Notes: a model not told the origin generated them from the letters alone. Counted from the stretch's first letter, positions 25,227 through 33,367 are shown. The stretch: 64,000 nucleotides of DNA from JBFXAN01 sp050184225 (GCA_050184225.1 JBFXAN010000005.1:1-64000); one strand, 5' to 3'. Numbers and translations: made by a program.

Positions 25227-26282
25227 ATGAATCCCGCCACTCGTCTGCTTGCTCCTGCCGCAATCGTAATCGCCCTGCTCATGCTCGCGGCGGCCTGCGA
25301 ATCGCCTCAGCCGGCGCCGCCCTCCACGACTTCTCCCGTGGCGGATGAGATCGCCCGCTCGACGACACCGGAACCAGCGCGCACCGTCGCGGCGTACGGT
25401 GGCGCGGACGAGGCTCAGGCAGCACCGGCCGTGGAACCAACGGCGCCGCCCGCCGAACCGAACCAGGCCGAAGCTGGCCCGTCCCTCTGTCCGGCCTTTC
25501 AGGAAGGTTTCGTGCCTCCGCCGGTCCAGGCACGCAGTCCGGCGCCACCCGCGATCGGGGCGATGGCGGCGGTCGTGATCGACGCGGAGTCCGGCATGGT
25601 GCTCTGGGGACGCGACGAACACCGGGCGCTGCAACCGGCGAGCGTCACCAAGATCCTGACGGCGCTGATCGCGATCGAACGCGGCAATCTCGACGACGTC
25701 ATTCCGGTCACGTTAGAGCAGCGGCTTTTGAACCGGGGCACGCGGATGGGCCTGGTGACCGGCGATTGGTTCACACTGCGCGATCTCCTTTACGGATTGA
25801 TGTTGCCGTCCGGCAACGATGCCGCCGCCGTGATCGCCGATCACATTGCCGGCAGCGAAGCGGCGTTCGCCGGAATGATGAACCAGCGCATGTGCGAGTT
25901 GGGTCTCGTCGAAAGCCGCTTCATCAACGCGAGCGGGTTGGGCCGGACCGAGCACAATCTGGCGTCGGCGTTCGACCTCGCACAGGTCGCACGCGTGGCG
26001 TTGCAATATCCCGCGTTCCGCGAGCTGTCGGCGGCGCGTGTCTGGACGGCAACCGGCTCCCGCACGATCGCGATGCGCAATCTGAACGAGCTCGTCGGAT
26101 CGTTCGCCGGAGCGGACGGCGTCAAGATCGGCTGGACGCCGGGCGCCGGGAACACGATCGTCGCCTCGGCGACGCGGAACGGCCATCGGGTGATCGTCGC
26201 GCTGTTGAACACGCCCAATCGTGCCGCTGAGAGCGCGGCGCTGCTGGAATGGGCGTTCGCCACCTATCGATGGCCGGCTTGA
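25227..26282 (+). CDS. D-alanyl-D-alanine carboxypeptidase lipoprotein (PBP5 family, S11)
   Basis: The enzyme trims the terminal D-Ala of peptidoglycan stem peptides outside the membrane. The lipoprotein signal ends LAAACES with Cys24. A Pro/Ala-rich spacer of about 80 residues follows. All three penicillin-binding motifs are visible: SVTK (S139, K142), SGN (S195-N197) and KIGWTPGAG near residue 300. The 351 residues lack the beta-rich C-terminal domain and amphipathic anchor of E. coli PBP5, consistent with lipid anchoring at the N-terminus. No strong Shine-Dalgarno precedes ATG 25227. Not in an operon. Confidence 0.93.
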   Translation: MNPATRLLAPAAIVIALLMLAAACESPQPAPPSTTSPVADEIARSTTPEPARTVAAYGGADEAQAAPAVEPTAPPAEPNQAEAGPSLCPAFQEGFVPPPVQARSPAPPAIGAMAAVVIDAESGMVLWGRDEHRALQPASVTKILTALIAIERGNLDDVIPVTLEQRLLNRGTRMGLVTGDWFTLRDLLYGLMLPSGNDAAAVIADHIAGSEAAFAGMMNQRMCELGLVESRFINASGLGRTEHNLASAFDLAQVARVALQYPAFRELSAARVWTATGSRTIAMRNLNELVGSFAGADGVKIGWTPGAGNTIVASATRNGHRVIVALLNTPNRAAESAALLEWAFATYRWPA

Positions 26283-26294
26283 GCGCGGCCATGC

Positions 26295-27236
26295 TCAGGC
26301 GATCTGTGCCGGGGCGGGCCAGACGCCGTCTTTGAGATAGCGGGCGGCGGCGATGGCGGCGGTTGCACCATCGCCCGCACTGGTCACCAGCTGGCGGGCC
26401 GAGTGCTGGCGGATGTCGCCGGCGGCGAAGACGCCCGGAACGGACGAGCGCATCCACGGATCGACCGGGATATGTCCCGCCGCGTCGAGCGGGAGGACAT
26501 CGCGGAAGGGCGACGTATTCGGTTGCAGCCCGACGTAGATGAAGATGCCGCCGCACTCGATCGACTCCTCTGACGTTCCGTCACGGATTGCCCGCACCCG
26601 CTCGACCGTGTCTCCACCCTCGATCGCCGCCAGTTCGGTCTGCCACCGGACGTGGATCTTCGGATGGGAGAGGGCCTGCTCCGCGATCGCCGGCGCCGCA
26701 CGCAACCGATCGCCCCGCACCACCAGCGTGATCGAGGAGACGACCGTGGCGAGGTATAGTGCTTCGTCGATCGCCGAGTCGCCGCCGCCGACGACCACCA
26801 CGGGCTGGTCGCGGAAGAAATCGGCGTCACAGACGGCGCAGTAGGAGACGCCCCGGCCCTCAAACTGCTCCTCGCCGGGACAACCGAGGCGGGCGATCGA
26901 GGAGCCGGCCGCCACGATCACGGCACGGGCGCGGAACCCTTCGCCGTCGGTGTTGAGGACGTGCGCGCCGCCCTCGCTGCCGAGCGACTGCACATCGGCG
27001 TATTCGATGCGAAGCCCCAGATCGATCGCCTGCTCCGCGATCTGCGGTCCCAGCTCGTACCCCTTGATGCCTCGTGGGAAACCGGGATAGTTGTGGATCG
27101 CGTCGGCGTTGACGATCTGGCCGCCGGTGCCCATCCGCTCGACCAGCACCGCGTCGAGGCGATGCCAGGCAGCGTACAGGCCCGCCGTCAGTCCGGCGAC
27201 GCCGCCGCCGATGATTGCCAGATCGACGTCCACCAC
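26295..27236 (-). CDS. trxB: thioredoxin-disulfide reductase
   Basis: This FAD enzyme passes electrons from NADPH to thioredoxin. FAD loop GGGVAGLTAG at residues 10-19, redox CAVC (C133, C136), NADPH loop VVGGGDSAIDEA, and C-terminal GVFAAGDIRQHSARQLVTSAGDGA that binds FAD. The 313 residues are normal length. The start is GTG, about ten bases after GAGGAGG. It is transcribed divergently from the UGSC selenoprotein gene, and a functional link in redox chemistry is possible but unproven. Confidence 0.94.
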   Translation of the reverse strand: MVDVDLAIIGGGVAGLTAGLYAAWHRLDAVLVERMGTGGQIVNADAIHNYPGFPRGIKGYELGPQIAEQAIDLGLRIEYADVQSLGSEGGAHVLNTDGEGFRARAVIVAAGSSIARLGCPGEEQFEGRGVSYCAVCDADFFRDQPVVVVGGGDSAIDEALYLATVVSSITLVVRGDRLRAAPAIAEQALSHPKIHVRWQTELAAIEGGDTVERVRAIRDGTSEESIECGGIFIYVGLQPNTSPFRDVLPLDAAGHIPVDPWMRSSVPGVFAAGDIRQHSARQLVTSAGDGATAAIAAARYLKDGVWPAPAQIA

Positions 27237-27284
27237 CGCGTCACGCCTCCTCGGAGTTGAATATGACCCGGTCAGTCTAACAAA

Positions 27285-27314
27285 TTGACATCACCGATCA
27301 TGGCTGCCTACGAT
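27285..27314 (+). promoter_or_regulatory. promoter of the UGSC selenoprotein gene
   Basis: TTGACA (27285-27290), an 18-base spacer and TACGAT (27309-27314), 45 bases before the start codon. The -35 is a perfect consensus. Confidence 0.6.
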
Positions 27315-27358
27315 CGGCGCACCCGCGAGCCAGCCTGATCGCAACGATGGAGGGAGCA

Positions 27359-27895
27359 ATGGCCACTATCAAGGTCTACGAACCGACCGCCGAATCGAGC
27401 ATTCGCGGATCGTCTCTGGCGCCCCGGTTGCCCGATCTATCCGGCCGGGTCGCCGGCATCCTCGACAATGGCAAGGCGAACGCCGCCGTGCTGATGAAGG
27501 CGATCGTCCAGCAGATGCGCGAGGAGCACGGTGTCTGTGATGTGGTCGTCCGCACCAAGCCGGTGGCCGGGCCGGCATCGGCGGAGACCGTACGCGTGCT
27601 CAAGGAGCAGACCGACTTCGTCCTCGTCGGCAGCGCCGATTGAGGTTCCTGCACCGCCTGGAGTGTCCAGGCAGCGATCGTGCTCGAAAAGGAAGGAATC
27701 CCGACGGTGGTCGTCGGCACGGACGAGTTTCTCCAACTGGCACAGCTAGAGTGCAAGGCGCGTGGGATGCCGGATCTCCGTCTCGCGATCACGCACCACC
27801 CGATCGGCGGACTCAAACCGGAGCAGGTTGCGGTCAAGGCCGATGCGATGATCGACGCGGCGGTGACGGGGGTGACGGACCCCTCCCCCCGCTGA
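27359..27895 (+). CDS. UGSC family selenoprotein (TGA read as selenocysteine)
   Basis: The frame is continuous from ATG 27359 (GGAGGGA upstream) to TGA 27893-27895 when the TGA at 27641-27643 is read as selenocysteine, giving 178 residues. The codon falls exactly at the UGSC motif: GSAD-Sec95-GSCTAW. The N-terminal part has LDNGKANAAVLMKAIVQQM and the C-terminal IPTVVVGTDEF and HPIGGLKPEQV, which fit the UGSC (seleno)protein family; Cys replaces Sec in many members. A Sec-x-x-Cys pair (Sec95, Cys98) suggests thiol redox or metal/thiol chemistry; no reaction is established. A SECIS-like hairpin follows at 27656-27672. The last codons run into a palindromic repeat. The gene is probably co-transcribed with the conserved gene at 28045. 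Confidence 0.88.
27656..27672 (+). promoter_or_regulatory. bacterial SECIS-like hairpin
   Basis: GCCTGGA (27656-27662) pairs with TCCAGGC (27666-27672) around loop GTG, beginning 13 bases after the TGA. Position, stem length and a G at the first loop base agree with the bacterial SECIS pattern needed by SelB. Confidence 0.72.
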
Positions 27896-28030
27896 CGCGC
27901 GGAGAGGGGAGCCTCGCCGGGTCTGGGATACCAACACAAGCCATCACACGGTCTGACTATCGCGAGGACGACGCTGGCACTGCCGTCAGATCAGGACTCC
28001 CCTCTCCGCGCGTCAGCGGGGGGAGGGGTC
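27878..28030. repeat. palindromic repeat (family D) between the UGSC gene and its neighbour
   Basis: Perfect 33-bp arms (27878-27910 and 27998-28030) with a centre of 87 bases. The left arm contains the selenoprotein stop codon and its last residues (DPSPR). Related arms occur at 1-31, 29076-29242, 31459-31635 and 36990-37036. Confidence 0.88.
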
Positions 28031-28044
28031 GGGGGAGGGGTTCG

Positions 28045-29064
28045 ATGACATCCGCACGCTTGATTGAGATTGAAGATTCGTTCGTTGAGATCAATGACAC
28101 GTTCTATGAACGCGGCTGGACGGATGGGTTGCCGATCGTGCCGCCCACGGAGGCGGCGGTTGCGGCGATGCTGGCGGGCAGTGGCCGCGATCGGGATGAG
28201 GTCGTCGGGATCCTCGCGCCGCGGCAGGGGGAGGCGACGGTCGAGAAGGTGGCGATCAACGCCGTGATGGCCGGGTGTCAGCCGGAGTATCTGCCCGTGG
28301 TGCTCGCGGCGGTCGAAGCGGTGGCCGATCCTGCGTTCAACCTGGACGGCGTGCAGGCGACGACGCATCCGGTTGCGCCGCTGATCGTCGTGAACGGACC
28401 AATCGCGCGGCGGCTGGCGATCAATAGCGGCTATAACTGCTTCGGACAGGGCTTTCGCGCCAACGCGACGATCGGCCGGGCATTGCGCCTGGTGTTGATG
28501 AACATCGGCGGCGGCATTCCCGGCAGCGGCGACCGCTCGACCCAGGGCAGCCCCAGCAAGTTTGCCTACTGTGTCGCCGAGAACGAGACGGCGAACCCGT
28601 GGGGGCCGCTGCACCTCGAACGCGGTTATTCGTCCGACACCAGCACCGTGACCGTGATCGGTTGCGAGGCGCCCCACAACATTCAGGACCACTACAGCAA
28701 CACCGGACTCGGCGTCTTGCAAAATGTTGCCGGAGCGATGGGACAGGCCGGGTCGAACAACCTGCTCCGCCACGGCAATCCGCTGCTCAGCCTGGGTCCA
28801 GAGCACGCGGCGACGATCGCGGCCGACGGGTACGACAAAGCGTCGATCCGTGAGTACGTCTTCGAGCACGCCCGCTATCCGATCGATCGGCTCAGTCCGG
28901 AATACGGCGAGGTGCTGCGGGCGATGAACCGCGACGAGGTTGCCGCGAGGATCATCGAGCGCCCGGAGGATCTGCTCGTGATCGTGGCGGGCGGATCGGG
29001 CAAGCACTCGTGCTGGCACCCGACGTTCGGGGGGTATACGAAGCCGGTGACCAAGGTGGTGTGA
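28045..29064 (+). CDS. conserved protein of unknown function downstream of UGSC selenoprotein
   Basis: I do not recognise a characterised function. The 339 residues begin with an acidic helix, then ERGWTDGLPIVPPTEAAV, a highly conserved-looking block. Then come VEKVAINAVMAGCQPEYLPV, LDGVQATTHPVAPLIVVNGP, SGYNCFGQGFRANATIGRAL and IGGGIPGSGDRST. Near the end are APHNIQDHYSNTG and IVAGGSGKHSCWHP. Scattered Cys and His (CQP, YNCF, GCEAPHN, HSCWH) could form a metal or thiol site. No signal peptide or membrane helix is evident. ATG 28045 follows a G-rich arm of the repeat; alternative upstream starts would lie inside the repeat and are rejected. I infer a partner of the UGSC protein, from gene order and my recollection that such proteins occur with UGSC domains. 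Confidence 0.75.
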   Translation: MTSARLIEIEDSFVEINDTFYERGWTDGLPIVPPTEAAVAAMLAGSGRDRDEVVGILAPRQGEATVEKVAINAVMAGCQPEYLPVVLAAVEAVADPAFNLDGVQATTHPVAPLIVVNGPIARRLAINSGYNCFGQGFRANATIGRALRLVLMNIGGGIPGSGDRSTQGSPSKFAYCVAENETANPWGPLHLERGYSSDTSTVTVIGCEAPHNIQDHYSNTGLGVLQNVAGAMGQAGSNNLLRHGNPLLSLGPEHAATIAADGYDKASIREYVFEHARYPIDRLSPEYGEVLRAMNRDEVAARIIERPEDLLVIVAGGSGKHSCWHPTFGGYTKPVTKVV

Positions 29065-29075
29065 TGAAGGAATCG

Positions 29076-29242
29076 CCCTCACCCCCGGCCCCTCTCCCGT
29101 CGTGACGGGAGAGGGGAGCTTGGTCTGACCATGAGCATCAGCATATCGATCGGTCAGACGGTGCCTGGGTGCGAGTTGGCGGTCACGGTTGATTCAGGCT
29201 CCCCTCTCTCGCTCCGGCGGGAGAGGGGCTGGGGGTGAGGGC
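29076..29242. repeat. palindromic repeat (family D-like)
   Basis: Left part 29076-29119 (CCCTCACCCCCGGCCCCTCT...) is complementary to the right part 29198-29242 with a few mismatches; each part also holds its own small hairpin. It lies between convergent genes. Confidence 0.75.
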
Positions 29243-29258
29243 CGGCTTGCCGGGTCCG

Positions 29259-30230
29259 TTAGCTCACCACGTTCCCCAATGCTTCCTCCAATTCACTAAG
29301 TGACACCGGGCCTTCGAACTTGTCGGTGATCGTGCCGTTGCGGTCGAGGATGAAGATGTATGGCTCGCTTTGGAGCTTCCATTCGCGGACAGAGTCGGCG
29401 ACGACTTTGTTGATCGGGTCTTTGTAGATCTCGACGTGGATCAGGGCGGCCTTGTCGCCGTACTCCGGGATCAGCTTCTTGACCAGTTCATAGGTGGGGC
29501 CGCAGAAACGAGTGGAGCAGTAGCCGGGGGTGACGAAGGCGACGAGGGCGGGCTTGCCGGCGGCGATCGCGTCGGCCACGCTTTCTTGATGCAGCGCGGC
29601 GACCGGTTCCACCGCCGAGTCAATCTCGGTGAGATTCTTCACATCGGCAGCGGTCGGGTTGTCGGTGCGCGGAGCCTGGGAGCCGACGGCGGGCGAGGTC
29701 GATTGTGGCTGGACATCGAAGCGGGTCGCGACTTTGCCCGCTTGGCCGTCTCGGGTCATGAAGGTCGCTTCTACGCCCCAGGGACCGGCTTGGTCGAAGG
29801 TGGCATGCGTGACGTAGACGCCGACATCGGCCTCGACGTTGGCGTGCGGGTGGACCGAACCGTCGGCGTGGCGATGCTCGATGATGCCGGTGACGCCGGC
29901 GTCTCGCGCCGGGGCGATGAAGGTGGCGTCGGCCTCGGATTTGAGCGTTCCCTGGTCGCCCTGGAGCGTGAAGAAGCGGAGGTGGACCTTGGCGTCCGGG
30001 ACCGGCTGTCCGGTTGCGTTGTCGATGATGCCGAGGACGAAGCGGTTCTCGCCGACGACGAGTTCCGAAGCGGCGACGACCGGACCATAGCCGGTCGTTG
30101 GGGATTGCGCGGCGTCGCTCGTTGCCGTGGGGAGCGGCGCGGCGGCTTGGTCTGAATCCGATGACCCGCCACACGCAGCAAGCACCATGCCACAGGCGAC
30201 CAGGGTCAGTACAAGTGTCGATCGAAGCAT
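29259..30230 (-). CDS. lipoprotein with Ig-like and thioredoxin-fold domains
   Basis: The 323 residues start with a lipoprotein signal (VLAACGGSS). Residues about 45-170 look like a beta-sandwich of the YtkA/FixH type (NRFVLGIIDNATGQPVPDAKV, and GPWGVEATFMTRDGQAG). Residues about 205-323 look like a thioredoxin fold: KPALVAFVTPGYCSTRFCGP with a C-x4-C pair, EPYIFILDRNG, and a final strand/helix. The C-x4-C spacing differs from thioredoxin CxxC and recalls copper chaperone or Sco-like proteins more than a standard disulfide oxidase. Next to it lies a cupredoxin lipoprotein, so I infer an extracytoplasmic copper or redox pair. Confidence 0.82.
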   Translation of the reverse strand: MLRSTLVLTLVACGMVLAACGGSSDSDQAAAPLPTATSDAAQSPTTGYGPVVAASELVVGENRFVLGIIDNATGQPVPDAKVHLRFFTLQGDQGTLKSEADATFIAPARDAGVTGIIEHRHADGSVHPHANVEADVGVYVTHATFDQAGPWGVEATFMTRDGQAGKVATRFDVQPQSTSPAVGSQAPRTDNPTAADVKNLTEIDSAVEPVAALHQESVADAIAAGKPALVAFVTPGYCSTRFCGPTYELVKKLIPEYGDKAALIHVEIYKDPINKVVADSVREWKLQSEPYIFILDRNGTITDKFEGPVSLSELEEALGNVVS

Positions 30231-30254
30231 GGTCTCACTCTCCGGACGGTGGGG

Positions 30255-30692
30255 TTAGCTGAGGGTGAACTCTCCGCGCATTTCGACCGGGTGCACGGCG
30301 CAGTAGAAATCGTAGTCGCCGGCCGCGAGCGTGAACTCGACGGTGCCCATCTTGCCGGCTTGGATCAAACCGGTCTGGATCTCCTTGCCGTCCGGTCCCT
30401 TCTGATCCTTGATGACAAAGTCATGAATCGCCGCACCCTGGTTATCGAGGGTCACCTTGATGCTTTGGGCGCCCGGCCCGGTGAATGACTTCGGGTCGTA
30501 GACGTTGTCCTTGGCGATGATCGTAATGGCGCCGGAGGCGTCCACTGCCGCGGTATTCGAGGCAGCGGAACCGGACGTTCCCGATGCATTGTCGTCCGAG
30601 TCGTCCGAACCGCAGGCGACAGCGGCGATCACCAGCACCGCCAGCCCAATCGACAGCGCCGGGCGGGCGAGCGCCGATATCCGTGTCTTCAA
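30255..30692 (-). CDS. cupredoxin (plastocyanin-like) lipoprotein
   Basis: A blue-copper domain exported and lipid-anchored (IAAVACGSDD). The mature part has the type I copper ligands in order: His in AAIHDFVIKD, then Cys, His and Met in YDFYCAVHPVEMRG. It would carry electrons or copper outside the membrane. TTG at 30690-30692 is preferred as start because GAAGGGG lies 6 bases before it; a GTG at 30735-30737 gives a longer N-terminus without a good site. It lies 24 bases from the thioredoxin-fold lipoprotein gene and is transcribed before it, probably as an operon. Confidence 0.87.
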   Translation of the reverse strand: MKTRISALARPALSIGLAVLVIAAVACGSDDSDDNASGTSGSAASNTAAVDASGAITIIAKDNVYDPKSFTGPGAQSIKVTLDNQGAAIHDFVIKDQKGPDGKEIQTGLIQAGKMGTVEFTLAAGDYDFYCAVHPVEMRGEFTLS

Positions 30693-30776
30693 CGTGATAC
30701 CCCTTCGCGATGACTGAATCTCTGTGCATTTTATCACGAAGAGCGTTCAGGTCAGCGTCATGGAGCACACGGTCAC

Positions 30777-30794
30777 GAAACATACATGAAACAT
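30777..30794. promoter_or_regulatory. 11-bp-phased direct repeat upstream of the cupredoxin gene
   Basis: GAAACAT occurs at 30777-30783 and 30788-30794, one helical turn apart. It lies about 85 bases upstream of the cupredoxin start and could be an operator. No known regulator is matched. Confidence 0.25.
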
Positions 30795-30836
30795 GACATT
30801 GGAGGTACGAAGCAGCGGTCGGTGTGGATGCGTCCG

Positions 30837-31565
30837 TCAGAAGATGCGCAGCAGCGCCGCCCGTTCGAGATCGGCCCTTGAGAGGGCGCCCTCGCGCAAG
30901 AGCCGGGGCCGATCGCGGCTGCAATCGACGACGCTGGATTCGCGGCCGCCGGGGGCAGGACCTCCGTCGACGATGGCAGGGATCCGACGGCCGATCTGCT
31001 GCATCACCTCGGCGGCGGTGGCGACCGCCGGCTCACCGGAGACGTTGGCGCTGGTGACGGCAAGGACACCGCCGGCCCGCCCGATCAGGTCGCGAGCGGC
31101 GTCGAGGGCGGGCACGCGCACGGCGACGGTTTCCGCGTCGGGATCAGAGGCGCCGCGAAAGGAAGGTGCCCGGCGAAAGACGACCGTGAGGGGTCCGGGC
31201 CAGTACCGCTCGACGAGCCGGCGGGCGGGTGTAGAGACATTGGCGGCGACCTTGAGCAGATCGGACGTGTCGGCGAGCAGGATCGGGATCGCCTTCTCCG
31301 GCGGGCGGCGCTTGGCGATGAAGAGGCGACGGATCGCTTCGGCATCGCCGGGCATCGCGGCCAGGCCATAGACCGTGTCCGTCGGAAAGGCGACGACTTC
31401 GCCGGCGTGCAGGAGGGCGACGGCTTCGTCGAGTTCGTCGAGTGAGAGGATGCGTGCGATACCTAACCCCCCGGCCCCCTTCCCTCGCAGGGAAGGGGGA
31501 GTTCTCGTCAACCGCCCGTGCCAGTATCTCGTCGGTATCTGGCATAGATATTTTAGTTCAACCAT
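30837..31565 (-). CDS. tsaC: threonylcarbamoyl-AMP synthase (Sua5/YciO/YrdC)
   Basis: The enzyme makes threonylcarbamoyl-AMP from Thr, bicarbonate and ATP for t6A37 in tRNA. LLHAGEVVAFPTDTVYGLAA, FIAKRRPPEKAIPILLAD, WPGPLTVVF and GVLAVTSANVSGEPA are the YrdC-domain blocks; the conserved KRP-like site is KRRPPEKAIP. Length from the annotated start is 242; the core begins at about residue 38. The preceding residues are encoded inside a palindromic repeat (31459-31635), so either the repeat supplied the start and an N-terminal tail, or a non-ATG start near 31450 is used. It lacks the Sua5 C-terminal domain. Confidence 0.88.
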   Translation of the reverse strand: MVELKYLCQIPTRYWHGRLTRTPPSLRGKGAGGLGIARILSLDELDEAVALLHAGEVVAFPTDTVYGLAAMPGDAEAIRRLFIAKRRPPEKAIPILLADTSDLLKVAANVSTPARRLVERYWPGPLTVVFRRAPSFRGASDPDAETVAVRVPALDAARDLIGRAGGVLAVTSANVSGEPAVATAAEVMQQIGRRIPAIVDGGPAPGGRESSVVDCSRDRPRLLREGALSRADLERAALLRIF

Positions 31566-31635
31566 CGCTGGAGCGGACGCCCCCTTCCCTGCGAGGGTAG
31601 GGGGCGCTGTGAGCGTAGCGAACCGGGTTAGGTAT
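31459..31635. repeat. palindromic element (family D-like) overlapping the tsaC 5' end
   Basis: Outer ends ATACCTAACCC (31459) and GGGTTAGGTAT (31625-31635) are exact complements. Inside each end a CCCCCTTCCCT/AGGGAAGGGG-type hairpin repeats. The whole is about 177 bases. Confidence 0.8.
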
Positions 31636-31638
31636 TTC

Positions 31639-31668
31639 TTGTCCCCGATCCAGCGTAACCGCTACACT
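31639..31668 (+). promoter_or_regulatory. promoter of guaA
   Basis: TTGTCC (31639-31644), an 18-base spacer and TACACT (31663-31668), 25 bases before the guaA start. It directly abuts the family D-like element. Confidence 0.5.
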
Positions 31669-31693
31669 GAACGTCAGCGGGGGAGGAGGAGCA

Positions 31694-33367
31694 ATGCCGG
31701 ACGGACGCGATCCCTCCACGCACCGGGTTCCCACCAGCGACGACCTCGAGGTTTCCACTTATCTGGAGATCGCCCGCGAAAAGGCGGGTGATGCGCCGGA
31801 CGGTGAGGCTGTGCCCGAGTTGGTGACGCCGCCGGATACGGTCGTGGTCGTCGATTTTGGGTCGCAGTACAGCATGCTGATCGCGCGGCGGGTGCGGGAG
31901 TGCAACGTCTACTGCGAGATCGTGCCCTACACGGCGACCTGGGAGCAGGTGGCGAAGCTGCGGCCAAAGGGGTTCATCCTGTCTGGTGGCCCGGCGAGCG
32001 TCTATGATCCCGGCGCTCCGACGATTCCTTCCTATGTGTTTGAGGCGGAGAGTCCGGTGCTCGGCATCTGCTACGGCATGCAGGCGCTGGCGCACGAGCT
32101 GGGCGGCAAGGTGGCGCCGAGCAGCGCCCGTGAGTACGGACATGCGGTCGTGCATCGCGACGACCCGACGGCGCGGATCTTCGAGGGGCTGCCCGGCGCG
32201 ATGCCGGTGTGGATGAGCCACGGCGACAAGATCATCGACCTGCCGCCGGGGTTCCACGGACTGGCGTTTTCGGAGAACTCGCCGTATGCGGCGATGGGCA
32301 ACGACGCCGGGCTGATCGGGTTGCAGTTTCACCCCGAGGTGATCCACACGCAGCAGGGGAAGCAGATCCTCGAGAACTTCCTCTTCAAAGTTTGTGGTTG
32401 CACTGGCAATTGGAACGCGGGCAACTTCATCGAAGACAGCGTCCGCCGCATCCGCGAGCAGGTGGACGGCGGGCAGGTGATCTGCGCGCTGTCGGGCGGC
32501 GTCGACTCGGCCGTCACCGCCGCGCTGATCCACCGCGCGATCGGCGATCAACTGACCTGCATCTTTGTCGACAACGGCCTGATGCGCCGGGAGGAGCCGG
32601 AGCGGGTGGTGACTACCTTCCGCCAGGCGATGCAGATCCGGCTGATCCACGTCGATGCCACCGATCGATTCCTTCAGACGCTGGCCGAGGTGACGAGTCC
32701 GGAGACGAAGCGGGTGCGTGTGGGTGAGGAGTTCATCCGCGTCTTCGAGGCGGAAGCGGGGAAGCTGGGGCGAGTCGATTTCATCGCGCAGGGGACGACC
32801 TATCCCGATGTGATCGAGAGCGCGGGCGCGGGCGCCGGCGCCGCCGCCAAGATCAAGACGCATCACAACGTCGGCGGGCTACCGAAGAATATGACCTTCA
32901 AGCTGGTGGAGCCGCTGCGATATCTCTTCAAGGATGAAGTGCGGCGCGTCGGCATCGCGCTGGGACTGCCCGCCGACATGGTCTACCGTCAGCCGTTCCC
33001 CGGTCCGGGGCTGGCGATCCGGGTGATCGGCGAGGTGACGCGGGAGAAGCTGGAGATGCTGCGCGCCGCCGACTGGATCGTGATGGACGAGATCAAGTCG
33101 GCGGGGCTGTATCGGGATCTGTGGCAGTCGTTCGCCGTGCTCACCGACACACGGTCGGTGGGCGTGCAGGGTGACTACCGCACGTACGACCACACGGTCG
33201 CGGTGCGGGCGGTGACGGCGGAAGACGCGATGACGGCGGACTGGGCACGGCTGCCGTATGAGGTGCTCGCCCGCATCTCCAGCCGGGTCACGAATGAGGT
33301 TCCGGGTGTCAATCGGGTCGTCTATGACATTACGAGCAAGCCACCCGGCACGATCGAATGGGAGTGA
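31694..33367 (+). CDS. guaA: GMP synthase (glutamine-hydrolysing)
   Basis: The enzyme aminates XMP to GMP. The class I amidotransferase domain has the catalytic Cys in GICYGMQ (C126) and HPEV His/Glu near residue 217. The ATP pyrophosphatase domain has LSGGVDSAVTA near 270 and the dimerisation domain ends with the strongly conserved TSKPPGTIEWE. The 557 residues include an N-terminal extension of about 48 residues compared with most members. The start is supported by GGGGAGGAGGAG. It leads the purine-gene stretch 31.7-37.0 kb. Confidence 0.97.
   Translation: MPDGRDPSTHRVPTSDDLEVSTYLEIAREKAGDAPDGEAVPELVTPPDTVVVVDFGSQYSMLIARRVRECNVYCEIVPYTATWEQVAKLRPKGFILSGGPASVYDPGAPTIPSYVFEAESPVLGICYGMQALAHELGGKVAPSSAREYGHAVVHRDDPTARIFEGLPGAMPVWMSHGDKIIDLPPGFHGLAFSENSPYAAMGNDAGLIGLQFHPEVIHTQQGKQILENFLFKVCGCTGNWNAGNFIEDSVRRIREQVDGGQVICALSGGVDSAVTAALIHRAIGDQLTCIFVDNGLMRREEPERVVTTFRQAMQIRLIHVDATDRFLQTLAEVTSPETKRVRVGEEFIRVFEAEAGKLGRVDFIAQGTTYPDVIESAGAGAGAAAKIKTHHNVGGLPKNMTFKLVEPLRYLFKDEVRRVGIALGLPADMVYRQPFPGPGLAIRVIGEVTREKLEMLRAADWIVMDEIKSAGLYRDLWQSFAVLTDTRSVGVQGDYRTYDHTVAVRAVTAEDAMTADWARLPYEVLARISSRVTNEVPGVNRVVYDITSKPPGTIEWE

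Noticed and set aside
24786..25263. Reverse-strand frames in the gap before the D,D-carboxypeptidase gene
   Set aside because: They lack ribosome sites, family motifs and normal amino-acid composition.
31628..32866. Long reverse-strand frame of over 400 codons opposite guaA
   Set aside because: It is antisense to a gene with unmistakable GMP synthase motifs; long shadow frames are expected at this GC content.
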